Below, piece after piece: positions 1-7,393 of a stretch of 21,841 nt of DNA; the stretch's first letter is position 1; every line of letters starts with the position of its first letter. Source of the stretch: a virus; IMG/VR virus record IMGVR_UViG_3300005918_000156, positions 1-21,841 of that record; one strand, 5' to 3'. The translations under genes were made by a program, and so were the position numbers. The notes beneath the pieces were generated by a model. The model ran no database searches, was not told the DNA's origin, and was given only the letters and a program-made list of their open reading frames with translations.

Positions 1-188
1 TCCTTGGCGACGGTTTCGATCTGTCGGCGGTCGTTCCCGTTGCGTGGCGGGGTGCCTTTGGTCCATCGGTCTACGGTGGGCCATGCGACGTTGAGCCGGC
101 GTGCGGCCTTGGACTTGTTGCCTCCGAGCGCGGCGACTATCTGTCTGACGATGTTGGGGTAGTCTTCGGGTGGGGTGTAGGCGGGCAT
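1..188 (-). CDS. Helix-turn-helix DNA-binding protein, C-terminus cut by window edge
   Basis: The first 62 residues of a leftward gene are visible; the rest lies outside the window. The ATG at 186-188 is preceded by a perfect AGGAGG (195-200) at 6 nt spacing, which fixes the start. Residues about 18-42 form a helix-turn-helix pattern (GGNKSKAARRLNVAWPTVDRW), typical of small phage regulators and of the DNA-binding domain of some terminase small subunits. It is the last visible member of the leftward cluster starting near 1282 and follows the 203-424 gene with a 14-nt gap. The role could be transcriptional regulator or small terminase; the sequence shown does not decide. Confidence 0.75.
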   Translation of the reverse strand, partial: MPAYTPPEDYPNIVRQIVAALGGNKSKAARRLNVAWPTVDRWTKGTPPRNGNDRRQIETVAK

Positions 189-202
189 GTCAGGCCTCCT
201 TC

Positions 203-424
203 TCAGTGGAATCCAAGAATAAACTCACGCATCTGCTCGGGCGTCTCCAGGTGTCCGCCACGAAACAACTGCATGCCGAGCACGATGCCGGCGTGTCCTG
301 CCGTCTCTTCGTGCCCCGCGAGGTCGCTGCACATAGAGAAGAACGCCTCACGCCTATTGCCTCTCGCCAGATAGTCAAGCGCTCGATTCTTGCACCAGAT
401 CAGATGAACGGCCCTCGTCTCCAT
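203..424 (-). CDS. Conserved small phage protein of unknown function (73 aa)
   Basis: A small alpha-helical protein whose pattern is familiar from many tailed phages, especially of high-GC hosts: an N-terminal segment ending in a long helix (residues 2-25), then SDLAGHEET, then LGMQLFRGG, then a tail LETPEQMREFILGFH. The function is not known to me. Two in-frame ATGs exist, at 430 and 424. GAGGAG lies only 1 nt before the first and 7 nt before the second, so the second was chosen. A strong GC hairpin (447-463) sits just upstream of this ribosome binding site. Confidence 0.8.
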   Translation of the reverse strand: METRAVHLIWCKNRALDYLARGNRREAFFSMCSDLAGHEETAGHAGIVLGMQLFRGGHLETPEQMREFILGFH

Positions 425-446
425 CGTCATTCTCCTCTGTGGGCTG

Positions 447-463
447 GGCCGGGGAGCCCGGCC
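447..463 (-). promoter_or_regulatory. Perfect 7-bp GC hairpin upstream of an RBS
   Basis: GGCCGGG (447-453) and CCCGGCC (457-463) are perfect inverted repeats around a 3-nt loop, in the 46-nt gap between the stop of the 471-686 gene and the start of the 203-424 gene. There is no T-tract on either side, so an intrinsic terminator is unlikely. An mRNA structure that limits decay or tunes translation of the next gene is an inference. Confidence 0.45.
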
Positions 464-470
464 GGGGTAG

Positions 471-686
471 TCACATCACGGTCTGGATGATGTTGCCCGC
501 GGCGTCGCGGGGATGCGCGTAGCCCGCGGCCTCTGCCTCGGGAGTGCCTACGCACGCGGCGCACAGATACCACGCGGAGGTCCCCCCGCCCACGCGGAAT
601 ATGGTCGGCCTTCCGCACAGGGAGCAGGGCTCGTATTGGTCCGCGTCGTCGCGTCGGCTGGCCTCGCTGCGTCGCTTGCTGTCCAT
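471..686 (-). CDS. Small zinc-ribbon-like protein (71 aa)
   Basis: A short hydrophilic protein with two CxxC knuckles (CSLC and CAAC) about 22 residues apart, a spacing that would bind one zinc ion. The basic N-terminus (DSKRRSEASRR) suggests nucleic-acid contact, but that is inference. The start is the ATG at 684-686, with GAGGAGG 7 nt or less upstream at 692-698; a longer in-frame reading to 755 has no comparable signal. The leader carries AACCCGAACGAGGAG, shared with two neighbouring genes. No specific function can be assigned. Confidence 0.7.
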   Translation of the reverse strand: MDSKRRSEASRRDDADQYEPCSLCGRPTIFRVGGGTSAWYLCAACVGTPEAEAAGYAHPRDAAGNIIQTVM

Positions 687-717
687 CGTCGCCCTCCTCG
701 TTCGGGTTGGGGGTGAA

Positions 718-951
718 CTATTCGGGATCTGAGGCATCGTCGTAGCAGTCGGCACAGACGGGGCCGTGGGCGGAGGTCATTTCCGCCGGGCCTCCGCAAC
801 GCACACAGGCGCGGCGCGTGGAGGGGGCGGCGGGCATGGCGATACGGCGTGCGGCCCACATGTCGCCCCTAGGGCGGCTGTCCGGGCTATGCACGTCTGC
901 CTGAGCGTCCGCAGCCGCGGCGGCACGTTTGAGAATCGCATCCAGGTCCAT
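718..951 (-). CDS. Small zinc-ribbon-like protein (77 aa)
   Basis: The C-terminal third carries CVRCGG and CADCYDD, a compact CxxC...CxxC zinc ribbon. The N-terminal half is an Ala-rich helix (MDLDAILKRAAAAADAQ) followed by a basic, Pro-rich linker. The start is the ATG at 949-951, with GAGGAG 7 nt upstream; the frame stays open to 1224, but upstream extension has no ribosome binding site and would run into the next gene. The leader again contains AACCCGACGAGGAG, nearly identical to the leader of the 471-686 gene, although the proteins differ outside the Cys knuckles. Confidence 0.7.
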   Translation of the reverse strand: MDLDAILKRAAAAADAQADVHSPDSRPRGDMWAARRIAMPAAPSTRRACVRCGGPAEMTSAHGPVCADCYDDASDPE

Positions 952-976
952 CTCGCTCTCCTCGTCGGGTTGGGGT

Positions 977-1282
977 TTAGCGGGCCGCCAGGGACAGTAC
1001 GCCGTCTTTTTCGCCCAGTTCCAGGCAGTGATGCCGGAAGTAAGGGTTCGCCTTGTCAACGCGCAGGCGGGGATCGTCCTGGTAAAGTTCCACCGCCTTG
1101 GCGATGATCTCAGCGCTCCGGCGAGCGATGGCGGGGTCCGGGGCCTTGGGGGCTCGAGGCGCACGGGGTCTCGTGGTCTGGCGCCCTGACCCGCCGCACT
1201 TGAAGCAGATGCCGCCAAGCACATTCGAGAAGGCCGTGATGTGTCCGCGGCCGTCGCATCGGTTGCACGGGTAGGTCTTCAT
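977..1282 (-). CDS. DnaJ-type zinc-finger-like protein (101 aa)
   Basis: The N-terminus carries two CxxCxGxG-type elements, CNRCDGRGHI and CFKCGGSGRQ, the signature of the zinc-binding central domain of DnaJ. Here they stand alone without a J domain, as in many small phage proteins. A basic Pro/Arg linker (about residues 35-50) leads to a helical C-terminus. The start used is the ATG at 1280-1282, with GGAG 9 nt upstream. An in-frame ATG at 1319-1321 lies only 2-3 nt from the predicted transcription start and could give a leaderless 114-aa form. This is the first gene downstream of the leftward promoter at 1331-1359. Confidence 0.72.
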   Translation of the reverse strand: MKTYPCNRCDGRGHITAFSNVLGGICFKCGGSGRQTTRPRAPRAPKAPDPAIARRSAEIIAKAVELYQDDPRLRVDKANPYFRHHCLELGEKDGVLSLAAR

Positions 1283-1330
1283 TGCACTCGTCTCCGTTCG
1301 GGTTGTCTCGTCGTTCCTCATACTACTTAT

Positions 1331-1359
1331 ATTATACCATACGTATGACCCATGCGCAA
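1331..1359 (-). promoter_or_regulatory. Leftward sigma70-type promoter
   Basis: On the minus strand TTGCGC (1354-1359) is followed after exactly 17 nt by a perfect TATAAT (1331-1336). The spacer and flank are AT-rich, in contrast to the GC-rich surroundings. Transcription would begin near 1323-1324 and read the five small leftward genes down to position 1 and beyond. Confidence 0.75.
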
Positions 1360-1721
1360 GCAACTATCAGGATACTTTCGCACCTTTTCCGATTCGCACT
1401 CCGTCTAACCCACGTCCGCCACGCCGCTCCCCGCCCGCCACACGCCCAACACCACCCCAAACGCGCCACGCTCGCACCTGCCGCGTCCACGCCACGCCGG
1501 TAGGGGCCAGCACGCACCCAGCACGCCCGGACGCCGTCTACCCCCGCTACAGGCCGCCGACGCACGCCGCGATCAGGCAGGGCAGCCCGCACGCGCAGCC
1601 ATTCCCGGATTCCAAACGCCGGCCTCCCTAGCGCAGGCACCTGTCCCTCAAGCATTTTCCTGTTTGGCCTGCGATTCTTTTTTTGTGGTATGGCATGTCT
1701 TCTGCGTATGGGGAAGGGGTC
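1360..1721. other. Non-coding divergent region with extreme C bias on the + strand
   Basis: About 360 nt between the two divergent promoters with no gene I can support. From about 1390 to 1640 the + strand is very C-rich (33 C against 12 G in 1441-1500). Long open frames on the minus strand here are Arg/Ala/Gly/Val low-complexity readings without ribosome binding sites. The right end (about 1655-1700) is suddenly T-rich. Nine CACGC words occur on one strand only. It could be a regulatory region or replication origin; that is inference. Confidence 0.5.
1420..1594 (+). repeat. Cluster of nine same-strand CACGC words (iteron-like)
   Basis: CACGC occurs at 1420, 1441, 1467, 1488, 1493, 1511, 1522, 1563 and 1590 on the + strand, and I saw no reverse-orientation copy in this stretch. 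Two copies are part of an 8-bp direct repeat CAGCACGC (1508-1515 and 1519-1526), and several share CCACGCC. Early gaps of 21, 26 and 21 nt are near two helical turns. Local C-richness explains part of the excess, so an iteron role is a hypothesis. Confidence 0.35.
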
Positions 1722-1749
1722 TTGACAAATGGGTGGTGGTATGTATAGG
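1722..1749 (+). promoter_or_regulatory. Rightward sigma70-type promoter
   Basis: A consensus TTGACA (1722-1727), a 16-nt spacer and TATAGG (1744-1749) give an expected start near 1756, about 27 nt before the ATG at 1783. It would drive the rightward virion gene block. Confidence 0.6.
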
Positions 1750-1782
1750 ATTGAGATGGTTTTTTGGCGAGGATTGATTGCG

Positions 1783-2361
1783 ATGGATTGCGGCATGAGC
1801 GTTGGGAATGTGGGATTGCGGTCGGGGGACATTGTGTTGTTTGGGAATCGGGCGAGCTGGGTGAGTCGGCTGATTGGTCGATTTGAGCGAGGGCGTGGGG
1901 AGGCGCCAACGGTGATGACTCATGTGGGCACGATGTCGGGATCGACTTTGTTGTGCGAGGCGTTGTGGCGGGTTGAGATACACGAGGTGGGTCCGCGGGT
2001 GGAGGGGTATGTGGAGAGGGGTGGGACGGTGGAGGTGTGGCGAGCGCGCGGGCTTCGGGACTGTGACCGTGTGGACGTGGCGCACCGGCTCCAGAAGTAT
2101 CGGGGCCGTCGGTATGGGTGGTGGAAGATTGGGGTGCACGCGTTGGAGCGGGCGTTTGGCGGTCGGTTCGTATTCCGTCGGCTGCTGCGGTGGGACCGTT
2201 ATCCGATCTGCTCTTGGGTGGCGGCATTCGCGTTCGAGCCGTTGCGCCACCACTTCTTTGGGGTGGACCCGCGGCTGGCGCAGCCCGACGACATTCACGA
2301 CTGCGTGCTCGCCGAGCCCGAGCGGTTCGAGCGGGTTGCGCGCTTTTCGCCAGGCCTGTAG
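1783..2361 (+). CDS. Permuted papain-like (YiiX / NlpC-P60 type) amidase or peptidase
   Basis: A 192-aa protein that fits the circularly permuted NlpC/P60 (YiiX/YebB-like) fold. An N-terminal LRSGDIVLF strand leads to the catalytic His in THVG (H47), followed by LLCEAL (E59), and the candidate nucleophile Cys lies late in YPICSW (C143). His before Cys is the permuted order. Family members cleave or transfer acyl groups on peptides or lipids; in phages they may act on the cell wall, but that is inference. The start is the ATG at 1783, with GAGGA at 1769-1773 and downstream of the promoter; ATG 1795 is an alternative. Codon use is odd: the 5' half is G-ending and G-rich, while the 3' half is C-ending like the other genes. 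Confidence 0.7.
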   Translation: MDCGMSVGNVGLRSGDIVLFGNRASWVSRLIGRFERGRGEAPTVMTHVGTMSGSTLLCEALWRVEIHEVGPRVEGYVERGGTVEVWRARGLRDCDRVDVAHRLQKYRGRRYGWWKIGVHALERAFGGRFVFRRLLRWDRYPICSWVAAFAFEPLRHHFFGVDPRLAQPDDIHDCVLAEPERFERVARFSPGL

Positions 2362-2378
2362 TTGAGTAGGAAATCGAA

Positions 2379-2696
2379 ATGAAGACACTGACTGAACCGA
2401 CCCCAGACGCGCAATTGACCAAGCTCTACGGCGGCGGCATGGCTGCGGCGGAGCAGGTGGCCCTCGTGCCGGGCAAGAAGTACGCGCTTTGCCTGCTGAC
2501 TCTTGGCGACGGGGTGACACCCGCGCACTACTCGGCGCTCAAGGCCGCGGTGGAAGCGATCCATGGCATCCAGAATATCGAGCTGATCGTGGATCACCAG
2601 GCGCGTGCGACCCTCCCCGATGGCACGCAGCTTGTCGCCGTGATTGAGATGAACCTGCGAATCGAGCCCGTGCCCGTGCCGGACCCCGAGGAATAG
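2379..2696 (+). CDS. Hypothetical protein (105 aa)
   Basis: A mixed alpha/beta small protein without a family I recognise. A short N-terminal region is followed by two strands (VALVPGKKYALCLLTL), a helix (HYSALKAAVEAIHGI), strands around IELIVDHQ and VAVIEMNLRIE, and an acidic Pro-rich tail. The ATG at 2379 has TAGGAAA 5 nt upstream. It lies 17 nt after the papain-like gene and ends 1 nt before the ATG of the beta-solenoid gene, whose GAGGAA ribosome binding site lies inside its last codons. Its position between virion genes suggests a structural or assembly accessory; that is inference from context only. Confidence 0.7.
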   Translation: MKTLTEPTPDAQLTKLYGGGMAAAEQVALVPGKKYALCLLTLGDGVTPAHYSALKAAVEAIHGIQNIELIVDHQARATLPDGTQLVAVIEMNLRIEPVPVPDPEE

Positions 2697-2697
2697 C

Positions 2698-4149
2698 ATG
2701 GCTGACCGATACTGGGTGAATGACGATGCGGACAACTCCTTCAAGAACGCCAACAACTGGGCCGCGGAAGATGGCGGCGCTGGTGGGGCAGGTGTCCCAG
2801 GATCGTCTGACGCCGTGATTCTCAAGGCGGTGTCTTCGATAGATCAGTGTGTGGTTGATGTCGCCCTGGATGTGCAGTCTATCACGGCGTATGCGGACTA
2901 TACCGGCGCTGGCGTGGACGATGGGCGCTTCGACAACGCGGCTGCTCACAACATCACGGTGGGCGACGTGGCTTTCGCCTGCAAGTCGCTCACGTTGGGC
3001 AACGGGGCGACGTGGACTGTGAACGGAAACTGGGACACGACTGGGATGGCCTACGGGACGATCACGCGCACGGGATCCTTGATTGACCTGGCGGGCACAT
3101 CGAAGACATTCGTGAACGGCACTAACGGGCAACTGAACGATATTACTGTGAGCGGATCATATACGTCCCCTGGCAAGTGCGGTCGTGTAGAGGGGGCGGT
3201 GCGGGTGACGGGAACCCTCACGTGCAACCACAAGTGGGTGTACGGCTTTGACGCGTACATTACGGGCACGCTGAACGGTTCCGGGAGTTTCGGGTGCACC
3301 AACGGGAAAGAGCTGAAGGATGCGAGCGGGACGATTGATATCGCGACGTTTGAGTTGCGGCCTACCGTAATGGGTGTTGCTGAATGTGCGTCTGCGGTAT
3401 TTGGTGGAAACCTAACACTGGCCCAGCGGTCTGGCTCCAATGGGACGATCCGGCCCCTGGGGGACATTGAGGTCGGCGGGACACTGACCCTGTATAGCCG
3501 GGACCACGCCACATACACATTCTGGATCGACATGGCGACGAACAACGTCGATCTCACTGTGCGGGGCGGTGTTGTTTGGGATGAGGGAACGCTCCCGATT
3601 GTCTGGCAGAAGGGCACTGGCACGATCACTATCGAGGGAGCGAACGACCAGGACATCCAACTTGGCGATCCGGTCGAGGACATTGTAGTCAACAAGAGCG
3701 CGGGGGACCTGGTCCTCAACGGCGACATCGTGACCGACTCGTGGACCGGCACCAGCACGGGCACGGGGAAGTTCAAGCCCAACGGCTACACGATCACGAC
3801 CGTGGGTGCCTGCTCATGGACCGCGGCGTTCAAGTTTGCTTCGGACGCGGACGCGATGAACGGCTGCACGTGGGTCGTGGGGGGCAACTGGACTGCGGAC
3901 GGGCAGAAGCTCCCCGCAACGGCCGCGTGGTATCTGCAAGTCACCGGCACCGCGGTGGCGTCCGGCATTGGCGAGGTCGCGTACTCAGACGCGAGCGGTG
4001 GCACCGAGATCAACGCGGCAGGCGGAACGTGGACCGACAACGGGAACAACATCAACTGGGCAGGCCTCGTGTCGGCTGCACCAGTTCGGGGAAAGATCGG
4101 GACAAGTCTGGCAGGCCGTAACCCCCTACTCCGAGGACTGGTCGCATGA
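2698..4149 (+). CDS. Beta-solenoid-like phage tail/appendage protein
   Basis: A 483-aa protein rich in Gly, Thr, Asn and Val with repeated short strands separated by turns (TWTVNGNW, VTGTLT, ITGTLNGSGSF, LTVRGGVV, GTITIEG, WVVGGNW). This is the look of a right-handed beta-helix or beta-roll in tail fibers, tailspikes and surface adhesins. The N-terminus (RYWVNDDADNSFKNANNW, then GVPGSSDAVI) matches the cap pattern often seen before such solenoids. No catalytic glycosidase motif is evident, so adhesion or capsid/tail decoration is more likely than depolymerisation. It starts at the ATG 1 nt after the previous stop and overlaps the next gene by 4 nt (ATGA). Confidence 0.72.
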   Translation: MADRYWVNDDADNSFKNANNWAAEDGGAGGAGVPGSSDAVILKAVSSIDQCVVDVALDVQSITAYADYTGAGVDDGRFDNAAAHNITVGDVAFACKSLTLGNGATWTVNGNWDTTGMAYGTITRTGSLIDLAGTSKTFVNGTNGQLNDITVSGSYTSPGKCGRVEGAVRVTGTLTCNHKWVYGFDAYITGTLNGSGSFGCTNGKELKDASGTIDIATFELRPTVMGVAECASAVFGGNLTLAQRSGSNGTIRPLGDIEVGGTLTLYSRDHATYTFWIDMATNNVDLTVRGGVVWDEGTLPIVWQKGTGTITIEGANDQDIQLGDPVEDIVVNKSAGDLVLNGDIVTDSWTGTSTGTGKFKPNGYTITTVGACSWTAAFKFASDADAMNGCTWVVGGNWTADGQKLPATAAWYLQVTGTAVASGIGEVAYSDASGGTEINAAGGTWTDNGNNINWAGLVSAAPVRGKIGTSLAGRNPLLRGLVA

Positions 4150-5897
4150 TGTACCTAGGTGATTTCGTGGAAGACGCGGAAGTTGTCTTCTACTGGAACA
4201 CGAATGACAGCGATGGGGCGAGCATCACGCGCGCCACAGATGGCACGGTCAAGGTGCGCCGAGATGATGGCACTGATTGCACAGGCACGTCCGTGACCGA
4301 CAATGAGGATACGCCGGACACCGGCATCCACGAGTGCAAGATCGACACCTCGGACAGCGCCAACTTCGCCGTTGCATACGATTACACGGTATGGCTCGAT
4401 GGGGCGGTGATTGACGGGGCAACAGTCAACGCGGCCCTTGCTCATTTCTCTGTTGAGAACCGTTTCGTCGAAGTGGACGTGACCAAGATCGGCGGGGCCG
4501 CTCAGTCAGCGACGGACCTCAAGGACTTCGCGGACGCTGGCTACGATCCAAGCACGCACATCGCGCAGTCAGACTTGACTCACATCCATGGCTCGGCTCT
4601 GACTGAGACCGCGGGCCAACTTGCGGCGCGGTTCACGACCTTCTTCGACCAGGCCAGCGCTGCGTTCAATGTGGCGACGGCTCTTGCGAGCTTCAAGGCG
4701 ACGGGTTTCTCTACACACAGCGCGGCTGATGTAGTAACGGCGCTCGGGACTGGCAGCACGCTGACGGCTTGCTTGACAGCCGCTGGGTTCTCTACCCATG
4801 ACGCTGCGGCTGTCGTTACCGCGCTCGGGACTGGCAGCACGTTGACTGCCTGCCTCACTGCGGCTGGATTCAGTACGCACGATGCCGCCGCCGTTGTCAC
4901 CGCGCTCGGCACAGGATCGACCCTCAACGCGTGCCTTACTGCAACGGGGTTCAACACGGTCGTGCCCGACGTAAATGGTACGGCAGCAACTTTGCACACG
5001 ACTACGAACAGCAAGATCGACACAGTTGATACCGTCGCCGACGCCATCCAAACCGTGACAGACAACTTGCCCAACGCCGGGGCCTTGAGTGACCTGGCGA
5101 CCTTGGCGACCCGCCTGTCTGCCGCAAGAGCGGGCTACCTCGACAATCTCAATGTTGCGGGTACTCTTGCGAATACAGACAACGCCTCCAGTTTCATGGC
5201 GGACATCACGACTTTGGCCCTAGAGGCTACGCTCACTGCCATGAAAGGCACAGGCTGGACGGACGAGTCCCTCAAGGCCATCAAGGATGCCGTGGACGCC
5301 ATCGGCGGCGATGCCACGTTGGCGAATCAGGAGACGCTGTTGGATCGCCTTGGCGGATGGACCGCGACGGGAGACAACACGATTCTCGGCGCGCTCAAGG
5401 CAATCGCCTCAAAGGCCGCGGACACGCCGTCCGACATCGGCGGCACGTTCGCCGCCAGCACGGACAGCCAAGAGGCGATCCGAGACAAGCTTACCACCAC
5501 CACAATCACGATCACGAATCCGATCAATCCCGACACCAATGCCGCCACGCTCTATCACGCGTCTGATTACACGGCGCTCAGCGTCGCAGGCACCCTCGAC
5601 TTCACGTTCACCGATTGGGCGGGCGAGACCGTGGCAGAGGCGTGGTTCACCGTCAAGCGCCGCTACGCCGACGCCGACGCCGACAAGATTCACCAGGAGA
5701 CGAAAACTGGGGGCGGCATCACCGTGTCCGATATCACAGGCCTGGACCTCTCGGTTGCAGTCAGCGCGACGAGCCTCGCCGCAATCGACGCCGGCGAGTA
5801 TGTCTACGACGTCAAGCTCCGGGTCGGCGACACGGTCGATGTCGCGGTCATCGGCGTTCTCACCGTCGCGGATGTCGTGACCAAAGAAGTCCCCTAG
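4146..5897 (+). CDS. Tail/baseplate-appendage-like protein with 27-aa repeats (583 aa)
   Basis: Residues 1-105 form a beta-rich domain (MMYLGDFVEDAEVVFYWNT..., ending ALAHFSVENRF) that recurs at the N-terminus of phage tail or neck appendage proteins known mainly from metagenomes. Residues 110-420 are Ala/Thr/Asp-rich and probably helical or coiled, including three perfect-length 27-aa repeats (residues 186-266). Residues 455-583 (ITITNPINPDTNAATL onward) form an Ig-like beta domain similar in pattern to the N-terminal domain of baseplate upper protein BppU. It starts by ATGA overlap with the previous gene; a second ATG follows directly. Structural role in the virion is inferred from architecture and position next to terL. 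Confidence 0.68.
   Translation: MMYLGDFVEDAEVVFYWNTNDSDGASITRATDGTVKVRRDDGTDCTGTSVTDNEDTPDTGIHECKIDTSDSANFAVAYDYTVWLDGAVIDGATVNAALAHFSVENRFVEVDVTKIGGAAQSATDLKDFADAGYDPSTHIAQSDLTHIHGSALTETAGQLAARFTTFFDQASAAFNVATALASFKATGFSTHSAADVVTALGTGSTLTACLTAAGFSTHDAAAVVTALGTGSTLTACLTAAGFSTHDAAAVVTALGTGSTLNACLTATGFNTVVPDVNGTAATLHTTTNSKIDTVDTVADAIQTVTDNLPNAGALSDLATLATRLSAARAGYLDNLNVAGTLANTDNASSFMADITTLALEATLTAMKGTGWTDESLKAIKDAVDAIGGDATLANQETLLDRLGGWTATGDNTILGALKAIASKAADTPSDIGGTFAASTDSQEAIRDKLTTTTITITNPINPDTNAATLYHASDYTALSVAGTLDFTFTDWAGETVAEAWFTVKRRYADADADKIHQETKTGGGITVSDITGLDLSVAVSATSLAAIDAGEYVYDVKLRVGDTVDVAVIGVLTVADVVTKEVP
4701..4943 (+). repeat. Three in-frame 81-bp tandem repeats
   Basis: Units 4701-4781, 4782-4862 and 4863-4943 each encode 27 residues of the form (A/T)GFSTHxAAxVVTALGTGS followed by TLxACLTA; a fourth unit begins at 4944 (TGFNT) and decays. 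The second and third units differ by one residue (T/N), yet their DNA differs at many synonymous sites, so the protein repeat is old and kept by selection. Confidence 0.9.
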
Positions 5898-5908
5898 CGG
5901 AGAGCCTT

Positions 5909-7336
5909 GTGCCCGATCTCACCTTCCACGTCAAGTATCACCCGCAGCCGTGGAGCGTTCCCGTGCTCCAATCCCCTGCTCGATACCGTTGGGTCGCGGG
6001 CGGCCGTCGCCTCGGTAAAACACACCTCTTGGCGCAAGCCGGTATGGAGGCGGTCGCCCGTTTTGCCCCGCTCAGGCATCAACTCTGGCACGACATGGGC
6101 CGGCACGAGGAGCCGTACATGGGTTGGGTCGTGGGGCCAAGCTACAAAATCGTGCTTAAGGACTGGAACGTGTTTCGCGGCGCCTGCGCGAAGAGCTGGT
6201 ACAAGGCTCGCCAGACCGATCCCAAGCAACTCTACTTTCCGGCGTTCAACGCCTATATCGAGTTCGTGAGTGCGGACCATCCAGACGACCTAGTCTCCGA
6301 AGGCCTCGACTTCCTGCTTCTCGACGAGTGCGGCCTGCTCTCGGAGGAGGCGTGGATGACCGTTCAGCCGTCGCTATCCGAACGCAAAGGCTGGGTGCTC
6401 GGCGTCGGCCGCCCCATGGGTGCGGAGCACTGGTACTACGAGGCATGGTTGAAGGGACAGCCGGGCACGCCGGAAGTCTTGGCGGGCGAATCCGCGTCGT
6501 GGCGATTCGACTCGACCGCGAACCCGTTGTTCCCGGTCGACGAGTGGGAGCGACAGAAGTCGCAGTACCCACCAGCCTGGTTCGATCAGGAGTTCCGCGG
6601 CGAGTTTCTCAAGGCCGGCAGCGCCGTGTTTCCCTCGTTGGACCACTGTCTCCTGCGCTCGACTCTCCGTTCGCCTATCACGACCGCGGATGGGCAGCCC
6701 GGCGAACGCGGCCTGGTGACTGGCGTGGACGTGGGCCAGCACAAGGCCCATACCTCCTGCGTTACGATGGACGCGAACCGAGCAATAGTCGATCTCCAGC
6801 AGTGGACAGGCGACACCACGACCAGCCGCAAGAATCGAATCATCAGGACGGCCCGGCGTTGGCGATCCAAGATCGTCGTGGACAGCACGCTCGGGTCCAT
6901 CGGGCATGACCTCGAGCACGACCTGCGCGGCGCGGGCATGCGCGTGATGGGCGTCTCGTTCAATCCCAAAACCAAGGCGGCGATGATTCTCGCCATGTGC
7001 CAGGCTATCGAGGAGGGCACGTTCCAGGTCGGCCCCGCCGACCATCCGACCGTGGCGCGGTTGATTCAAGAATTCAAGGAACACCAGCTCAAGACGACCC
7101 GCCGCGGAGTCATTCAGTACCAACCCCCTTCGGGCAAGACCTGCGATCTTTTGACCGGATGCTATCTCGCCAACTGGGGCGTTGACTCGGGCTGGGCAGG
7201 CGGAGCCGTCGATGTGGGGCACGCCCCTGGACAGAGAATAACGTCAGACGGCCGCGTGGTTGAGCCAGCCTACCCCACACTCGCGGTCGGGGGCCACCGC
7301 ACGTTTTGGGCGCACGGGTCGCCGCGTATCTCTTGA
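5909..7336 (+). CDS. terL: Phage terminase large subunit (packaging ATPase/nuclease)
   Basis: A 475-aa two-domain terminase. The ATPase domain has Walker A GGRRLGKT (residues 31-38), Walker B LLLDE (D139/E140) and a coupling-like motif GVGRPMG (165-171). The RNase-H-fold nuclease domain shows the expected acidic residues: D274 in GVDVGQ, D325 in VVVDST and D413 near the C-terminus in TCDLLTG. It translocates DNA into the prohead and cuts concatemers. The start is GTG at 5909 with GGAG 6 nt upstream; the frame is open upstream but only as an out-of-frame reading of the previous gene. Unusually, no portal or capsid gene follows: one small gene and then a convergent block. Confidence 0.93.
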   Translation: MPDLTFHVKYHPQPWSVPVLQSPARYRWVAGGRRLGKTHLLAQAGMEAVARFAPLRHQLWHDMGRHEEPYMGWVVGPSYKIVLKDWNVFRGACAKSWYKARQTDPKQLYFPAFNAYIEFVSADHPDDLVSEGLDFLLLDECGLLSEEAWMTVQPSLSERKGWVLGVGRPMGAEHWYYEAWLKGQPGTPEVLAGESASWRFDSTANPLFPVDEWERQKSQYPPAWFDQEFRGEFLKAGSAVFPSLDHCLLRSTLRSPITTADGQPGERGLVTGVDVGQHKAHTSCVTMDANRAIVDLQQWTGDTTTSRKNRIIRTARRWRSKIVVDSTLGSIGHDLEHDLRGAGMRVMGVSFNPKTKAAMILAMCQAIEEGTFQVGPADHPTVARLIQEFKEHQLKTTRRGVIQYQPPSGKTCDLLTGCYLANWGVDSGWAGGAVDVGHAPGQRITSDGRVVEPAYPTLAVGGHRTFWAHGSPRIS

Positions 7337-7361
7337 CACGCATGGCCTCCCATGTTATGGT
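7333..7361 (+). promoter_or_regulatory. Rightward promoter overlapping the terL stop
   Basis: TTGACA (7333-7338) contains the TGA stop of terL and is followed after 17 nt by TATGGT (7356-7361). A transcript from about 7368 would carry only the 7394-7696 gene before the convergent leftward genes, suggesting separate high-level expression of that gene. Confidence 0.6.
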
Positions 7362-7393
7362 CGCGCTATCCTTCAACTTAGGAGCAAACGACG

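Noticed and set aside
1630-1660. Short inverted repeat CAGG-CA-CCTG as a terminator or operator
   Set aside because: Only 4 bp per arm with a 2-nt loop and no adjacent T-run; too weak to list.
1628-2520. Long minus-strand open frames of 264-290 codons opposite the papain-like gene
   Set aside because: Low-complexity Pro/Arg/Ser/Thr readings with no SD; the + strand gene has a promoter, SD and fold motifs.
3051-3782. 243-codon minus frame inside the beta-solenoid gene
   Set aside because: No SD; mirrors the repetitive coding pattern of the + strand.
6374-7222. 282-codon minus frame opposite terL
   Set aside because: Antisense shadow of a high-GC gene; no SD or domain, while terL has all catalytic motifs.
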